Below, piece by piece: positions 46,275 to 55,706 of a stretch of DNA of 64,000 nucleotides. This DNA is from JAEELC01 sp963621965 (GTDB lineage: Bacteria; Bacillota_I; Bacilli_A; Acholeplasmatales; Anaeroplasmataceae). The position numbers and the translations under genes were made by a program. Every line of letters begins with the position of its first letter. The stretch's first letter is position 1. The stretch covers positions 1 through 64,000 of the forward strand of contig CAVFGN010000001.1 in the NCBI GenBank assembly GCA_963621965.1, in the 5' to 3' direction. Below the pieces are notes generated by a model that saw only the letters and a program-made list of their open reading frames with translations, did no database searches and had not been told where the DNA came from.

Positions 46275-47294
46275 ATGCTATTTTTTAAAAATGATTATAA
46301 TTCTTTAGGCTGTCCTGAAATTATGAATAAACTAGCTTCTTTAGGCCTAGAAAACAATATTGGCTACGGAGAAGATATTCATTCTAAAAATGCAAGAGAA
46401 TTAATTAGAAGCAAATTGAATGATAAAAATGCGCAAATATATTTTTTAAGTGGGGGTACTATAACTAATAGAATTGGACTTTATGCTTGCCTAAAACCAT
46501 ATGAGGCAGTAATTGGCGCAACTACTTCTCACATAAACGTTCATGAGACGGGCGCCCTTGAATCTACAGGCCATAAAGTTTTAACGGTTCCTACTTACGA
46601 CGGAAAAATAAAAATAAAAGATATTGATTCACTACTTAGTATTCACAATTCAAATCACATGGTTAAGCCAAAATGTGTGTATATTTCAAATTCTACAGAA
46701 CTAGGTACAACTTACACAAAAGAAGAAATAAGCGTACTTTATAAATATTGTAAAGAACATGATTTGTATTTATTCATAGACGGCGCGAGACTAGGAGTAG
46801 CAATGATTGATACAGGTATCGACTTGGAATTTATCGCTAAACACTCTGACGTGTTTTACATTGGTGGAACAAAAAATGGAGCTCCTTTAGGCGAGGCACT
46901 TGTAATTATAAATGATGAAATAAAAAAAGATTTTGCCTACCTACTTAAAAATCAAGGTGGTCTACTTGCGAAAGGCTTTTTGTGCGGCGTTATATTTGAA
47001 GAGTTTTTTAGAAACGACTTATATTTAAAAAACGCTAGAAACAGTTTTGAGTCTGCGCATAATCTTAGAGAAATATTTAAAAAGCATCATATAGAAGAAG
47101 TATATAAAAATAATACAAACCAAATATTTGTTAAATTAAACTATTCATTAAATGAAAAACTAAAAAAATATGTTTTATATGAAGAGTCTGAAAGAAATGA
47201 AGATTATTTAATTGTTCGTTTTGTTACTAATTTCAATACTAAAGCAGAAGAAATTAAAGAATTTGATAAAATTCTTACAAAAATTATAGATTAA
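46275..47294 (+). CDS. Threonine aldolase-family PLP enzyme
   Basis: Low-specificity threonine aldolases split threonine or allo-threonine into glycine and acetaldehyde. The 339-residue protein shows the family opening DYNSLGCPEIMNKL, YGEDIHSKNARELI, FLSGGTITNRIGL, HINVHETGALESTGHK and LFIDGARLGVAM. The PLP lysine is in YIGGTKNGAPLGEAL. The length is normal. It follows three unknown genes in one operon. Related beta-eliminating lyases remain possible. Confidence 0.87.
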   Translation: MLFFKNDYNSLGCPEIMNKLASLGLENNIGYGEDIHSKNARELIRSKLNDKNAQIYFLSGGTITNRIGLYACLKPYEAVIGATTSHINVHETGALESTGHKVLTVPTYDGKIKIKDIDSLLSIHNSNHMVKPKCVYISNSTELGTTYTKEEISVLYKYCKEHDLYLFIDGARLGVAMIDTGIDLEFIAKHSDVFYIGGTKNGAPLGEALVIINDEIKKDFAYLLKNQGGLLAKGFLCGVIFEEFFRNDLYLKNARNSFESAHNLREIFKKHHIEEVYKNNTNQIFVKLNYSLNEKLKKYVLYEESERNEDYLIVRFVTNFNTKAEEIKEFDKILTKIID

Positions 47295-47328
47295 TATAAA
47301 ATCAGCATTTAATCAAATTAGCAAAAAA

Positions 47329-47373
47329 TTTACAATAACTAAATTATTTGCTATAATGAAAGTTGCAAAGGAG
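47329..47373 (+). promoter_or_regulatory. Promoter and ribosome binding site of the Lrp-type regulator
   Basis: TTTACA (47329-47334) lies 17 bases before a perfect TATAAT (47352-47357). AAAGGAG follows at 47367-47373. This is the best consensus promoter in the window. Confidence 0.75.
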
Positions 47374-47383
47374 ATATAAAGAA

Positions 47384-47899
47384 ATGAAAGTATCATATGG
47401 TGAAAGAAGTAAAGCATTAGACATTTATGACAAAAAAATTCTTGAGAATTTACAAGAAGACGGTGGAATGACGAATCTTGAATTATCTAAACGTATTGGT
47501 TTAGCACCATCATCTTGTTTACTTAGAACAAAGGCTTTACGAGACGCTGGTATTATTGCAAAAACATCGATTATTGTTGATGAGAAAAAGTTAGGATATC
47601 AAATCGTAGCTTTTGCAAAAATTGAAATTTCTAAATTAACAAGAGAAATCTCTGATAATTTTGTTAAGACAGTAAGAGAAATACCACAAGTTGTTGAATG
47701 TTATACAATAACTGGTGACGGATCATTTTTACTAAAAATTGTAGCTAAAACTTTAGAGGAATATAGAAACTTTGTAGTTGATAAAATTATGGCTATTGAA
47801 AATGTAACAAACGTTGTATCGAGCCTTGTTGCATGTCAAGATAAGACTACTACAGTAATTCCTTTAACTGAAGAAAGTTACGAAGCATACGAAGACTAA
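47384..47899 (+). CDS. Lrp/AsnC-family transcription regulator
   Basis: The 171-residue regulator has an N-terminal helix-turn-helix (LDIYDKKILENLQEDGGMTN, then LSKRIGLAPSSCLLRTKALR). A C-terminal ligand-sensing RAM domain follows (PQVVECYTITGDGSFLLKIVA). Such proteins form octamers and respond to amino acids. ATG 47384 follows AAAGGAG; the TTG at 47363 precedes that site and is rejected. It stands alone between an aldolase operon and an ABC exporter pair, so it may regulate either. Confidence 0.9.
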   Translation: MKVSYGERSKALDIYDKKILENLQEDGGMTNLELSKRIGLAPSSCLLRTKALRDAGIIAKTSIIVDEKKLGYQIVAFAKIEISKLTREISDNFVKTVREIPQVVECYTITGDGSFLLKIVAKTLEEYRNFVVDKIMAIENVTNVVSSLVACQDKTTTVIPLTEESYEAYED

Positions 47900-47920
47900 T
47901 TTTTAAAATTTATAACATTG

Positions 47921-47947
47921 GGCATTTGTTGAGACAAATGCCTTTTT
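47921..47947 (+). terminator. Intrinsic terminator after the Lrp gene
   Basis: GGCATTTGT (47921-47929) pairs perfectly with ACAAATGCC (47934-47942) with a TGAG loop and five T residues. Confidence 0.87.
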
Positions 47948-47981
47948 AAATGCTAAAATTGTTGAAAAGTGAGGGATTATT

Positions 47982-49793
47982 ATGAAGAAACTATTTACAT
48001 GGTCAAAAAAGTATATCGTTCATTTAATAATTATTACTGTTTTATTATTTGCACTTGAATGGTTATATAGCTATTTATCACAAATTGTAGCTTTCGCAAT
48101 TGCATTAATTAATAAAGAGGACTTAACAAATCAAACATATGTCCCTAATTTTATTAGTAATATATTGATTAAACAAAATGATACAAAAGGTGTTGTGTTT
48201 GCGGTCGCAATGACTGGTGTTACACTTGTTTTATTCCAAACAATTAGATCAATACTTCGTTTTACATCTAACTATATGCAAGGAGACGTTACCCAAAATA
48301 TTGGTAGAGATATGCGTATTAAGTTCTATGATAAGGTAACTGATTTGTCTTATAGCGAGCTAAATAAAATCAACAGTGGCGATTTAATTCAACGTGCTAC
48401 AAGTGATATTGATCAAGCATCAGGCTTTATTGGTAGTCAAATGCCTTCTTTGATAGATACCCTATTTACAGTTATCGTAGGAACAATTCGTATGTCTATG
48501 ATATCTCTTCAAATGACTCTTGTAGGAGTTGTAATTATACCTTTTACTATTATTGCTTCTATTCTTTACTACCGTTACGTTACTAAATTAATTGATAATG
48601 TAGAACATAAGGAAAGTCTAATGACTACATCGATTCAAGAAGACATCAATTCAATTCGTGTTGTTAAAGCATTCGCAAATGAAAAATACGAAATTGAAAA
48701 GATGGATAAACTAAATAAAGATTACGCAAAGAGCGATAAGAAAGTAAATAATGTAATGTCTTTATATTGGGCTATATCAGATTCTATAACTCTTTTACAA
48801 TACTTTGTGGCCGTTTTAATTGGTATAAATCTTACTCGTAAGGGTAGTATTACTATGAGCCAAATGGTTGCTTGTCTTGGCTTACTTGAAATGATTGTAT
48901 GGCCTATGAGAGGTTTAGGTAGAACAGTTTCTAACTTTTCTAAAGCTGTTGTTAGTGCTAAGAGAATTGATGAAATTGTAACAAAAGAATCTGAGTTTGA
49001 ACTTAACGGAACATTAACGCCAAAAATCACTGGTGATATTGTATTTAATAATGTTTCATTTAAGTTTGATGACGAGACAACACATTTATTAAATAATGTC
49101 TCATTTGATATTAAACCAGGAGAGACAATTGCAATTGTTGGTAAAACAGGAAGCGGTAAATCAACAATTTGTAATTTGCTTACTAGATTTTTAGAGGCTG
49201 ATAACGGAGACATTTTAATTGATGGTGTATCTATTAGAAATATAGATAAAAAATACTTAAGACAAAATATCCGTATGGTTTTACAAGATCCTTTCTTATA
49301 TTCGAAATCAGTTTATGAAAACATTTCAATTATGGATAAGAATATGTCTAAAGAAAAAGTAGAAGAAGTTTCAAAAATAGCTGATATTTATGACGAAATT
49401 AAAGGATTCAAACATGGTTATAAAACTATGGTTGGTGAAAAAGGAACTACCTTATCTGGTGGACAAAAACAACGTCTTGCGATCGCAAGAATACTTACAA
49501 GCGATTCACCTGTATTAATATTTGATGATTCCTTATCAGCCCTAGATACTAAAACTGATTTATTAATTAGACAAGCTTTAAAGAAACATAATTCAAATCA
49601 AACTATGATTATTATTACACATAGAATTACAACTGCTAAAGAAGCTGATAAGATTATTGTTTTAAACAATGGTACAGTTGAGGCTATAGGAAAACATGAT
49701 GAATTAAAGAATAATGGTTTATATAAAGATTTATGGGAACTTCAAGGACAACTTGAAAATGAATTTAATCAAATACTTAATGAAGGGAGATAA
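47982..49793 (+). CDS. ABC exporter subunit, degenerate-site half (BmrC/LmrC-like)
   Basis: The 603-residue half transporter has six membrane helices (residues 1-320) and an ATPase domain. The ATPase has a Walker A GKTGSGKST, signature LSGGQKQRLAIAR and Walker B VLIFDDSLSALD. The residue after Walker B is Asp and not the catalytic Glu. Heterodimeric exporters (TM287/288, LmrCD, BmrCD) have this in one half. The substrate is unknown, probably drugs or lipids. The partner follows after 2 bases. Confidence 0.9.
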   Translation: MKKLFTWSKKYIVHLIIITVLLFALEWLYSYLSQIVAFAIALINKEDLTNQTYVPNFISNILIKQNDTKGVVFAVAMTGVTLVLFQTIRSILRFTSNYMQGDVTQNIGRDMRIKFYDKVTDLSYSELNKINSGDLIQRATSDIDQASGFIGSQMPSLIDTLFTVIVGTIRMSMISLQMTLVGVVIIPFTIIASILYYRYVTKLIDNVEHKESLMTTSIQEDINSIRVVKAFANEKYEIEKMDKLNKDYAKSDKKVNNVMSLYWAISDSITLLQYFVAVLIGINLTRKGSITMSQMVACLGLLEMIVWPMRGLGRTVSNFSKAVVSAKRIDEIVTKESEFELNGTLTPKITGDIVFNNVSFKFDDETTHLLNNVSFDIKPGETIAIVGKTGSGKSTICNLLTRFLEADNGDILIDGVSIRNIDKKYLRQNIRMVLQDPFLYSKSVYENISIMDKNMSKEKVEEVSKIADIYDEIKGFKHGYKTMVGEKGTTLSGGQKQRLAIARILTSDSPVLIFDDSLSALDTKTDLLIRQALKKHNSNQTMIIITHRITTAKEADKIIVLNNGTVEAIGKHDELKNNGLYKDLWELQGQLENEFNQILNEGR

Positions 49794-49795
49794 AT

Positions 49796-51616
49796 ATGGA
49801 AGACGTAGTTGAATTAGAAGAACAAGAGTTTACAAACACTCATGCTTCAAAAGAAACTTGGGCACAAATTATTAAAACTGTATTTTTAGATAAGTTTGGC
49901 GCAATCGGTATGTTAATATCGGTAGCAATCGAAGCACTTATCGATATTACTTACCCGTTGATGAATAAATATGCATTAGAGCACTATTTTGTAGAAAATG
50001 CTAACTATGATTCTTTATCTTGGTTTATTCCTTTATACATATTTATTTGTATAGCTTTCGGTAGTGCAACTTATGCGTTCTTGCGTTTTGTTGGCCGTGT
50101 TCAGATAAACACTGCCTACACACTTCGTAAACAAAGTTTTGAACAATTACAAAAATTATCATTCTCCTATTTTGATGTAACACCATCAGGTTGGATAATG
50201 TCTCGTGTTACAAGTGACTCTAGAAAACTTGCTGAAATTCTTTCATGGGGATTACATGATTTCTTATGGGGAAGTTTAGACGTAATTGGTATAATCATCG
50301 TTATGTTTATATTTGTTGATTGGCGTCTTGGCTTAGTATCTGTTGCTTTCTTACCACTTTTAATGTTATTTGTAGTTCTTATTAACAAAAAAATACTAAA
50401 AGGATACAGAGAATCACGTAAAGTTAATAGTGAAGTCACAGGAAAGTTTAGTGAAGGATTCTTAGGAAGCAAAACAACTAAGAGTTTAGTAATTGAAGAA
50501 AAGAATAAATATGAATTTAACAGTTTAGCTAATAAATACAGAAAAACTACATTATTTGCAATCGTATTCTCGTCATTCTTTGGACCATTCGCATTTTTAA
50601 TTACATATATTGATGTTTCAACAGTTATGTCTACAGGATTGCTATTTGGTCTATCAGGACCTGCGATTTATATTGGTGTAGATTACACGCTTAAAATGTT
50701 TGGACCTATTTTATCAATCGCCCAAATACTTGGTGATTTCAAGCAAGCACAAGCTTCAGCAGAGCGTATTATATCGCTTATAAACACAGAACCTGAGATT
50801 AAAGACAGCCCTGAGGTTATTGAAAAATACGGAGATATCTATAATCCTAAATATGAAAACTATGAAGAACTAGTTGGCGCAGTTGAATTTAGGAATGTAT
50901 TTTTCTCGTATAATACTGGAGAAGAAGTATTACATGATTTTAATTTAAAAGTAACTCCTGGAATGTCTGTAGCGCTTGTAGGACACACAGGTAGTGGAAA
51001 ATCTACGATTATTAACTTAATATCTAGATTTTATGAACCAACAAAAGGTGAAATATTAATTGATAATAAGAGTTATAAAGAACGTTCCGTTGGTTGGTTA
51101 CATAAAAATTTAGGCTATGTTCTTCAAAGTCCTCAATTATTTAGTGGATCTATTTTAGATAATGTAAGATATGGTAATTTAAATGCTAGCGACGAGGAAT
51201 GTAAGAAGGCACTAGATATAGTGGATGCGACCGAATTCATTATGTCATTACCTAACAAATATGATACAGAGGTTGGAGAAAGCGGTGCAAGACTTTCACA
51301 AGGCGAACGACAATTAATTAGTTTTGCGCGTGCTATAGTAGCAAACCCTAAACTATTAATCTTAGATGAAGCTACATCTAGTATTGATACTAAGAGTGAA
51401 GAACGTATTCAAAATGCTATTTCTAAAGTATTAGTAGGAAGAACTAGTTTTATAGTTGCTCATAGATTATCTACTATAGTAAATTCTGATTTGATTCTTG
51501 TTATGGATAAAGGTAAAGTAGTAGAAAGTGGCACTCACAGTGAGTTATTACACAAAAAAGGTTATTACTTTGAACTATATAAGAATCAATTTAAAAAGGA
51601 AATGGACGGAGTTTAA
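49796..51616 (+). CDS. ABC exporter subunit, catalytic half (BmrD/LmrD-like)
   Basis: The 606-residue partner has a soluble N-terminus of about 30 residues, six membrane helices, Walker A GHTGSGKST and Walker B LLILDEATSSID with the catalytic Glu. The signature is LSQGERQ, with Gln in place of the usual Gly. Together with the Asp in its partner, this gives one good and one degenerate ATP site, as in known heterodimers. A terminator follows. Confidence 0.9.
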   Translation: MEDVVELEEQEFTNTHASKETWAQIIKTVFLDKFGAIGMLISVAIEALIDITYPLMNKYALEHYFVENANYDSLSWFIPLYIFICIAFGSATYAFLRFVGRVQINTAYTLRKQSFEQLQKLSFSYFDVTPSGWIMSRVTSDSRKLAEILSWGLHDFLWGSLDVIGIIIVMFIFVDWRLGLVSVAFLPLLMLFVVLINKKILKGYRESRKVNSEVTGKFSEGFLGSKTTKSLVIEEKNKYEFNSLANKYRKTTLFAIVFSSFFGPFAFLITYIDVSTVMSTGLLFGLSGPAIYIGVDYTLKMFGPILSIAQILGDFKQAQASAERIISLINTEPEIKDSPEVIEKYGDIYNPKYENYEELVGAVEFRNVFFSYNTGEEVLHDFNLKVTPGMSVALVGHTGSGKSTIINLISRFYEPTKGEILIDNKSYKERSVGWLHKNLGYVLQSPQLFSGSILDNVRYGNLNASDEECKKALDIVDATEFIMSLPNKYDTEVGESGARLSQGERQLISFARAIVANPKLLILDEATSSIDTKSEERIQNAISKVLVGRTSFIVAHRLSTIVNSDLILVMDKGKVVESGTHSELLHKKGYYFELYKNQFKKEMDGV

Positions 51617-51625
51617 TAAACATTT

Positions 51626-51652
51626 AACCAGCGCTATAGTGCTGGTTTTTGT
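51626..51652 (+). terminator. Intrinsic terminator after the exporter genes
   Basis: AACCAGCGC (51626-51634) pairs with GTGCTGGTT (51639-51647) with one wobble and a TATA loop, followed by T residues. Confidence 0.85.
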
Positions 51653-51707
51653 TTTAAATGTAATAAATATTGAAAGATAAATTATAATATGTTATTATTT
51701 AATAAAT

Positions 51708-51916
51708 CGATGCGAAGAACGAATTTAAGTAGATGTCTAGAGAGTTGATATGTGGTGAAAATCAATCTGAAGCTTAAAGGAGAACGCCTTCAAGAGATGG
51801 AAGAAATTTAGTAGAACCATCCGTATACCTGCGTTAAAGGATTGAGTGCAGACTATGTCTGAACTAAGGTGGTACCGCGTCATAGACGTCCTTAGATTTT
51901 AAGGATGTCTTTTTTA
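51708..51916 (+). promoter_or_regulatory. T-box riboswitch controlling asnS (specifier AAC)
   Basis: The leader has the invariant T-box AAGGTGGTACCGCG (51866-51879), which pairs with the acceptor end of uncharged tRNA. Stem I contains AGAGAG (51741-51746). TTAAG on its 5' side can pair with CTTAA near 51774, and GAAG with CTTC near 51788. This leaves AAC at 51783-51785 in the specifier bulge, the asparagine codon. A terminator follows: an 11-base arm 51884-51894 with 51900-51910 and a T-run. When asparaginyl-tRNA is uncharged the antiterminator forms and asnS is expressed. Confidence 0.9.
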
Positions 51917-51933
51917 TTTTTAAAGGAGAACAT

Positions 51934-53322
51934 ATGAAAAGAATAAAATTAAAAGAATTATCACAAAAATATAATGATTTTAGTGAAAAAGAAGTTTGTA
52001 TTTGTGCATGGGTAAGAACTAATAGAGCTCAAGCTAAATTTGGCTTTCTAACTGTATCTGATGGTACATGTTTTTCTACTACACAAGTTGTATATGATAA
52101 TGTACTTCAAAACTTTGATGATATTTCAAAAATAAGAGTTGGTGCAAGCGTTTGTGTAATTGGTAAAGTAGTATTAACACCTACTATGAAACAACCTTAC
52201 GAAATTCATGCATCAAGCGTTCGATTACTTGGTGATTCACCTGAAAATTATCCAATTCAACCTAAGAGACATACAAAAGAATTTTTACGTGAAGTAGCAC
52301 ATTTACGTCCTCGTACAAATTTATTCCAAGCTGTATTTAGAGTCCGTAGTGTAGCGGCAATGGCCATTCACTCTTATTTTCAAAGTCATGGATATTTATA
52401 TGTACATACTCCATTAATCACATCTGCTGACTGTGAAGGCAGTGATCAAATGTTTAAAATTACAGCTCTTGATGTAAATAATCCGCCATTAAACAAGGAT
52501 GGCTCAATTGACTTTAGCGAAGATTTATTCGGGCACAAAGCGTTTATTACAGGTAGTGGTCAATTACAAGGTGAAACTTTCGCGATGGCATTTAGTGACA
52601 TCTACACATTCGGTCCTACATTTAGAACTGAAAACTCAAATAATAAGACACATGCAAATGAATTCTGGATGATTGAACCAGAAATGGCATTTTGTGATCT
52701 AGACGGATGTATGGATGTTGAAGAAGAAATGCTAAAATATGTTATTAAGTATGTACTAGATAATGCAAGTGAAGAAATTAACTTTTGTGATCAATTTGTT
52801 GAAAAGGGTTTAAAGAAGCGCTTAGAAGATTTAACTTGCGCAAAATTCACACGTATTAAACATCACGATGTAGTGGATTTGCTTAAAGAAAGTGGCCAAA
52901 AGTGGGAATTCAAACCTGATTATGATGCTGATTTACAACATGAACACGAAGTATGGTTAACTAGTCATTTCAACGGTCCTGTGTTTGTTACTGACTGGCC
53001 AAAAGATATCAAAGCTTGGTACATGAAGGTAAATCCTGATAACAAAACTTGTGCAGCAGTAGATTTGCTTGTACCTGGCTCTGGTGAACTTATGGGTGGA
53101 AGCCAAAGAGAAGAAAACATCGATAAATTAATTAGCAGAATGGATGAAATGCATATCGATAAAGAAAAGATCGACTGGTATTTAGATACTAGAAGATATG
53201 GTGGATGTGTCCACTCTGGATTTGGTATGGGATTTGAGCGTCTTGTTATGTATTTAACAGGGGTAGATAACATTCGTGACGTTATTCCTTATCCACGCAC
53301 TCCAAACAACTGTAATTACTAA
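51934..53322 (+). CDS. asnS: Asparaginyl-tRNA synthetase
   Basis: AsnS charges tRNA(Asn). The 462-residue class II synthetase has an N-terminal OB-fold anticodon-binding domain (VCICAWVRTNRAQAKFGFL). Motif 2 is TFRTENSNNKTHANEFWMIE, and motif 3 is GFGMGFERLVMYLTGVDNIR with the terminal PRTPNNCNY-type end. The asparagine identity is supported by the T-box specifier AAC and by the AsnRS-type LQGETFAMAF segment. The start follows AAAGGAGAACAT. Confidence 0.96.
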   Translation: MKRIKLKELSQKYNDFSEKEVCICAWVRTNRAQAKFGFLTVSDGTCFSTTQVVYDNVLQNFDDISKIRVGASVCVIGKVVLTPTMKQPYEIHASSVRLLGDSPENYPIQPKRHTKEFLREVAHLRPRTNLFQAVFRVRSVAAMAIHSYFQSHGYLYVHTPLITSADCEGSDQMFKITALDVNNPPLNKDGSIDFSEDLFGHKAFITGSGQLQGETFAMAFSDIYTFGPTFRTENSNNKTHANEFWMIEPEMAFCDLDGCMDVEEEMLKYVIKYVLDNASEEINFCDQFVEKGLKKRLEDLTCAKFTRIKHHDVVDLLKESGQKWEFKPDYDADLQHEHEVWLTSHFNGPVFVTDWPKDIKAWYMKVNPDNKTCAAVDLLVPGSGELMGGSQREENIDKLISRMDEMHIDKEKIDWYLDTRRYGGCVHSGFGMGFERLVMYLTGVDNIRDVIPYPRTPNNCNY

Positions 53323-53329
53323 AAACTAT

Positions 53330-53363
53330 GACTATAAGATTAATTTCTTATGGTCTTTTTTTT
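53330..53363 (+). terminator. Intrinsic terminator after asnS
   Basis: GACTATAAGA (53330-53339) pairs with TCTTATGGTC (53346-53355), one wobble, followed by eight T residues. The gap from here to 53586 is AT-rich. It holds a weak -10-like TAAAAT near 53539-53544 and the ribosome binding site GGAGG for the next gene, and no gene or clear operator. Confidence 0.85.
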
Positions 53364-53586
53364 AGTGAAATAATATCACATATTTAAGTCAAATTAAGAG
53401 AAAAAGAGAGTTATTTAGTTAACTACAAATTATATATAAATGATAAGGAATTTATTAAATTAACGTTTAAAAGTGTAAAAAAAGGTAAAATTGAGGTCTT
53501 GAGAGGTTAATTTTATTGTATAAAAAAATCTCTTATGATAAAATATATAGGCAAGGGAAATATACATTTGTAATGGAGGAATGTTT

Positions 53587-54681
53587 ATGAAAATTACACT
53601 TGAACACCTTACTAAGGTGTTTGAAAACAAAAAAGCCGGACGTAAAGTTATTGCTGTTAATGACTTAAACGTTGAAATTCCATCTGGAAAACTTGTCGGC
53701 TTACTTGGCCCTTCAGGTTGCGGTAAATCTACAACATTATTCATGTTATCAGGACTTGAAGAACCAACTAGTGGTCGTATTTACTTCGGTGAAGATGACG
53801 TAACTGATTTAGCACCTGAAAAGCGTGGTATCGGTTTAGTATTCCAAAACTATGCATTATATCCTCATATGACAGTTGAACAAAACATCATGTTTCCACT
53901 ATTAAATATGAGAATTAGCAAAGAAAATGCTAAAGTTCGTGCTGCTGAAGCTGCTAAGATGGTTCAAATTGAAGATTTACTTTCAAGAAAACCAAGCGAA
54001 TTATCCGGTGGTCAACAACAACGTGTTGCAATTGCACGTGCACTTGTTAAATTTCCATCTGTATTATTACTTGATGAACCACTTTCAAACCTAGACGCTC
54101 GTTTACGTCTTCAAACACGTGAAGAAATTCGTCGTATTCAAAAAGAAACTGGTATCACAACAGTATTTGTTACACATGACCAAGAAGAAGCAATGTCAAT
54201 TTGTGACCAAATGCTTGTTATGAAACTTGGCGTGCTTCAACAAGTAGGTGTTCCACAAGAAATTTATGATAACCCATCTAATAAATTCGTAGCTAACTTC
54301 TTAGGAACTCCACCAATTAACCTATTTGAAGGTGAAATTAAAAATGGTGAAGTAATTATTGGTGATGAAGTTATCGGACACACAACAATTAGTGATCAAT
54401 TAATTTCTGTTGGTATTCGTCCTGAAGGATTTGTTGTTGACCCTAATGGTCCATTAACTTTATTAGTTGACCACGTTGATGTAATGGGTCGTGATAAGTC
54501 AATAGTTGCAAAGCATCCTAATAGTGAAAAAGATATAGTTCGTGCTATTATCGATTCTGATATTGTATTACCAAATACACAAACTATTAGATTTAGTTTA
54601 AAGCCAAATAAAGTATTCTTATTTAATAGAGAAACAGAAGTAAGACTTCAAGAAGGCAATGACAATACTAAGGAGGCTTAA
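53587..54681 (+). CDS. CUT1-type ABC importer ATPase (MsmX/UgpC-like)
   Basis: The 364-residue ATPase has Walker A GPSGCGKST, Q-loop FQNYALYPHMTV, signature LSGGQQQRVAIARAL, Walker B VLLLDEPLSNLD, and a C-terminal TOBE/OB domain (about residues 235-360). This layout is that of sugar-type importers. ATG 53587 gives MKITLEHL with GGAGG 7 bases upstream; ATG 53581 would leave only one base. It is the first gene of a cluster with two permeases, a binding lipoprotein and nuclease lipoproteins. Confidence 0.92.
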   Translation: MKITLEHLTKVFENKKAGRKVIAVNDLNVEIPSGKLVGLLGPSGCGKSTTLFMLSGLEEPTSGRIYFGEDDVTDLAPEKRGIGLVFQNYALYPHMTVEQNIMFPLLNMRISKENAKVRAAEAAKMVQIEDLLSRKPSELSGGQQQRVAIARALVKFPSVLLLDEPLSNLDARLRLQTREEIRRIQKETGITTVFVTHDQEEAMSICDQMLVMKLGVLQQVGVPQEIYDNPSNKFVANFLGTPPINLFEGEIKNGEVIIGDEVIGHTTISDQLISVGIRPEGFVVDPNGPLTLLVDHVDVMGRDKSIVAKHPNSEKDIVRAIIDSDIVLPNTQTIRFSLKPNKVFLFNRETEVRLQEGNDNTKEA

Positions 54682-54683
54682 TA

Positions 54684-55697
54684 ATGGAGCAAACTCAAGA
54701 TATTATCTATGAGGATGACCGTGAAGTTCTTCACAAAAGACGTATGAAAGAACTTAAAGTAACAACAAAAGGTTGGTTATTTATTCTTCCTGTTGTTATT
54801 TTAATGGCTGTCTTCACATTCTATCCTCTTATTCGAAGCTTAATTACAGCGTTTCAAGTTAACTATGATTCATTAAATAGAAGTTTTGATGGATGGGGTA
54901 TTGCAAACTTTAATCGTATTTTTACCTATGGTAAATTTAATTATTGTTTAATTAATACATTATTATTTGCATTCGTATCCGTACCTGTATCTACACTTCT
55001 AGCATTACTTATTTCAGTAGGATTAAATGCAATTAAGCCTTTAAGAGAAATTTATCAAACATTATTCTTTTTACCTTATTTAACTAACTCAATTGCGATT
55101 GGTGCAGTATTTGCCGCTATGTTCTCAGTTATTGGTATTAAGGGTGATGGTACAGCAAACTCATGGGGATTAATTAATACAATTTTTAATTCAAAAATTG
55201 ACTGGATGAATACAAGTTCTGTAGTTCCTGAAGGAAGTAATGCATGGCTATATGCAATTATCGATCCTAAAATTTGGCCTGCACGTATCGTTGTATTGGT
55301 TTATGAAATCTGGGCTGGTTTACCATTTAAGATTCTTATCCTATTTGGTGCGTTACAAAATGTAAATAAGCAATATTATCAAGCAGCTAAAGTTGATGGT
55401 GCTTCTAAACATACGACACTATGGAAAGTTACAGTACCTCTAATTTCTCCTATGTTATCTTACTTAATTATTACAGGTTTCATTGGAGGATTTAAGTCAT
55501 ATACAGCACTTGTTGGTATTTTCGGAAGCCAAAAGGTATCTAACTCAAATATCAATACAGTTGTAGGTTTCATTTATGATAACATTGGTTCATCATCTAC
55601 AGGCTTAGCCGCAGCTGCCGCTATTATACTATTAATTATTATCATGATATTTACATTCATTAACTTCTTAGCTGGTAAGAAGAGAGTACACTACTAG
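54684..55697 (+). CDS. CUT1-type ABC importer permease, MalF-like
   Basis: The 337-residue protein has a cytoplasmic N-terminus of about 28 residues and six membrane helices. The permease loop YYQAAKVDGASKHTTLWKVT (EAA motif) docks the ATPase. A polar insertion of about 60 residues lies in the loop around residues 150-195. It begins 2 bases after the ATPase gene and pairs with the MalG-like permease. Confidence 0.92.
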   Translation: MEQTQDIIYEDDREVLHKRRMKELKVTTKGWLFILPVVILMAVFTFYPLIRSLITAFQVNYDSLNRSFDGWGIANFNRIFTYGKFNYCLINTLLFAFVSVPVSTLLALLISVGLNAIKPLREIYQTLFFLPYLTNSIAIGAVFAAMFSVIGIKGDGTANSWGLINTIFNSKIDWMNTSSVVPEGSNAWLYAIIDPKIWPARIVVLVYEIWAGLPFKILILFGALQNVNKQYYQAAKVDGASKHTTLWKVTVPLISPMLSYLIITGFIGGFKSYTALVGIFGSQKVSNSNINTVVGFIYDNIGSSSTGLAAAAAIILLIIIMIFTFINFLAGKKRVHY

Positions 55698-55706
55698 GAG
55701 GTAATT

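Noticed and set aside
53364..53586. Catabolite-repression (cre) operator before the importer genes
   Set aside because: No sequence fitting the cre consensus was found in the gap.
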